Part shown: positions 63,148 to 64,000 of the stretch, piece by piece
Position numbering within the stretch: position 1 is the first letter of the stretch
Layout: each line of letters begins with the position of its first letter
DNA from: Cercis canadensis
Taxonomy: Eukaryota > Streptophyta > Magnoliopsida > Fabales > Fabaceae
Length of the DNA stretch: 64,000 bases
Assembly (NCBI GenBank): GCA_003255065.1
Contig: QAOA01004025.1
Coordinates: 191,650-255,649 of the forward strand
Direction of reading: 5' to 3'
Program-made: the position numbers and the translations under genes
Notes under the pieces: generated by a model
Told to the model about the DNA's origin: nothing
The model's database searches: none
What the model saw: the letters and a program-made list of their open reading frames with translations, nothing else

Positions 63148-63721
63148 ATTCTCCCTCCTTTTCACTTTTTCTTCCCTGCGCATGCTTCCTTTCAGATTTT
63201 TTTTGCCTCCTTTCCTCTTTCTCTTCCTCAGGTATCTTTGTCTAAGCTTGTAAGACCTAAGGAGGGAGTCAAAGACTGGTTGGAAGCAGTACATACAGTA
63301 GGCATCCCTTGTGCTGTTGTTTCAAGTCTTGACAGCAGAAACATGGTTGAAGCCTTGGAACGAATGGGGCTCAATAAGTATTTTCAGATTGGTAATAATT
63401 GAGAACTGAAAATGAGACATATTCTTGTAATAGTGAGTCCACTTGCTCAATAAATATGAAACTTTCAGAATGAGTAATTTTGGTTCAGATAACAAACTTT
63501 GCTTGAACCTTGGATTTTCAATTCGTTCTACAGTTATAATATACTTAAATGAGATGGTTAGTTGATTTGGGATGGAGCCACTTTTTCTCATGAAAAACTT
63601 GCTGTTCGGTTTAACTTCTGGTCGATATAGAGAATGTGGGAGAGAAAGAGGAAAGGAAGGGAAGCAGAAAAATCTGGGAGGAAGCATGCGCGGGGGAGAG
63701 AAAGTGAAAAAGAGGGAGAAT
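63148..63721. repeat. Inverted repeat of 80-90 bp enclosing a HAD exon
   Basis: The left arm 63148-63230 and the complement of the right arm 63634-63721 align at roughly 85 percent, sharing ATTCTCCCTC, TTTTCACTTT, GCGCATGCTTCCT and CCTCTTTCTCT. The arms are CT/GA-rich and flanked by A/T homopolymers. About 400 bp between them includes a spliceable HAD exon. This may be a gene-capturing (Pack-type) TIR element or a local inverted duplication. Outer ends and target duplications are not identified. Confidence 0.75.
63232..63391 (+). pseudogene. Orphan exon of a HAD-like phosphatase
   Basis: TCCTCAG| then VSLSKLVRPKEGVKDWLEAV, HTVGIPCAVVSSLDSRNMVE and ALERMGLNKYFQI, then a GTAATA donor. This matches one internal exon of plant HAD-like hydrolases, covering the cap/core junction and motif II (VVSS). 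Motif I (DxD) and motifs III/IV are absent. No neighbouring HAD exon occurs within the window, though one could lie beyond 64000. It is probably a captured or left-over exon, not a gene by itself. Confidence 0.6.
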
Positions 63722-64000
63722 GTTTTTTTTTTTTTTATTCCTAACTTAATCATACTTCCATTAAAAAAACTGGATGGGTACCTGAATCTGGTGGCTGGCA
63801 TTTCATCACCGACATCATTTGTGAAATTCAAATTCCTAAATCCAGTAAGTATTATCTAATGCAATAGCAATCCACAAAATTATAATATAAATTATAAGCT
63901 AGCTTCCTATAAGTAATGAATGGTATTTGAGCATTCGACCACAATTCATTAAGAAACACCAAGTATAATAGGATCAACAAAAATAAGTCCTGTTGCTGTG
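63392..64000. other. Right end of window
   Basis: Continues as intron-like AT-rich DNA after the HAD exon, crosses the right inverted-repeat arm and reaches the window edge without another recognisable exon. Confidence 0.5.

Larger units (their letters stand above)
62344..63231. other. Intergenic after hydrolase 2
   Basis: Holds the 3' UTR of hydrolase 2, a SINE, a poly-T run (62865-62881), a 10 bp-arm palindrome (63031-63053) and the left arm of an inverted repeat. No complete gene. Confidence 0.6.

Overview
The window is nuclear DNA of a dicotyledonous plant. Genes have GT-AG introns, intergenic DNA is AT-rich, and the gene families are plant types: an E-class PPR editing factor, a clade of F-box proteins with F-box-associated domains, plant Mediator subunit MED33, and a plant protein of the L34e-like superfamily. 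I cannot name the species. Twelve single N characters mark joins in the assembly. Most sit between two near-identical copies of the same sequence, so several 'tandem repeats' here are probably unmerged overlaps.

Layout, left to right: (1) 1-3424 (+), last six exons of a serine incorporator (SERINC/TMS1) gene cut by the window edge. (2) 5864-10367 (+), a two-exon gene for a small two-helix membrane protein of the plant 'ribosomal protein L34e superfamily'; its last 15 codons lie behind a 3.8 kb intron. (3) 12799-14916 (+), an intronless mitochondrial PPR-E protein resembling RNA-editing factor MEF18. (4) 16016-31089 (-), five intronless F-box/FBA paralogues in head-to-tail array. Their 3' flanks were copied with them, and three are followed by scraps of an RNase-H-like domain. 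(5) 32911-42515 (-), a complete 12-exon MED33 gene of 1324 codons. (6) A 7 kb gene-poor stretch with foldback/MITE elements. (7) 49537-54764 (-), nine exons of the ribonucleotide reductase small subunit. All iron ligands and the radical tyrosine are present, but part of exon 2 is duplicated at an N. (8) 55876-58528 and 59489-62343 (+), a tandem pair of dienelactone-hydrolase-family genes with matching exon sizes. (9) 63232-63391 (+), one orphan exon of a HAD-type phosphatase, enclosed by an 80-90 bp inverted repeat.

The genes do not form one pathway. They are housekeeping or regulatory genes (membrane lipid, organelle editing, transcription, dNTP supply) with two local expansions, the F-box array and the hydrolase pair. 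Mobile DNA is small and non-autonomous: a hAT-like MITE whose empty site survives in a paralogous flank, three foldback elements or arms, two tRNA-derived SINEs (one with a perfect 12 bp target duplication), a TRIM-type LTR fossil, and a possible gene-capturing TIR element.

I see no convincing new biological system. The best leads are the HAD exon inside an inverted repeat, the perfect 21 bp hairpin in the L34e-like intron, the RNase-H-like scraps that travel with the F-box genes, and the N-linked duplications that would distort automated gene models. Exon joins were checked by hand for phase. MED33, RNR2, the L34e-like gene and both hydrolases each sum to a multiple of three with an uninterrupted frame.
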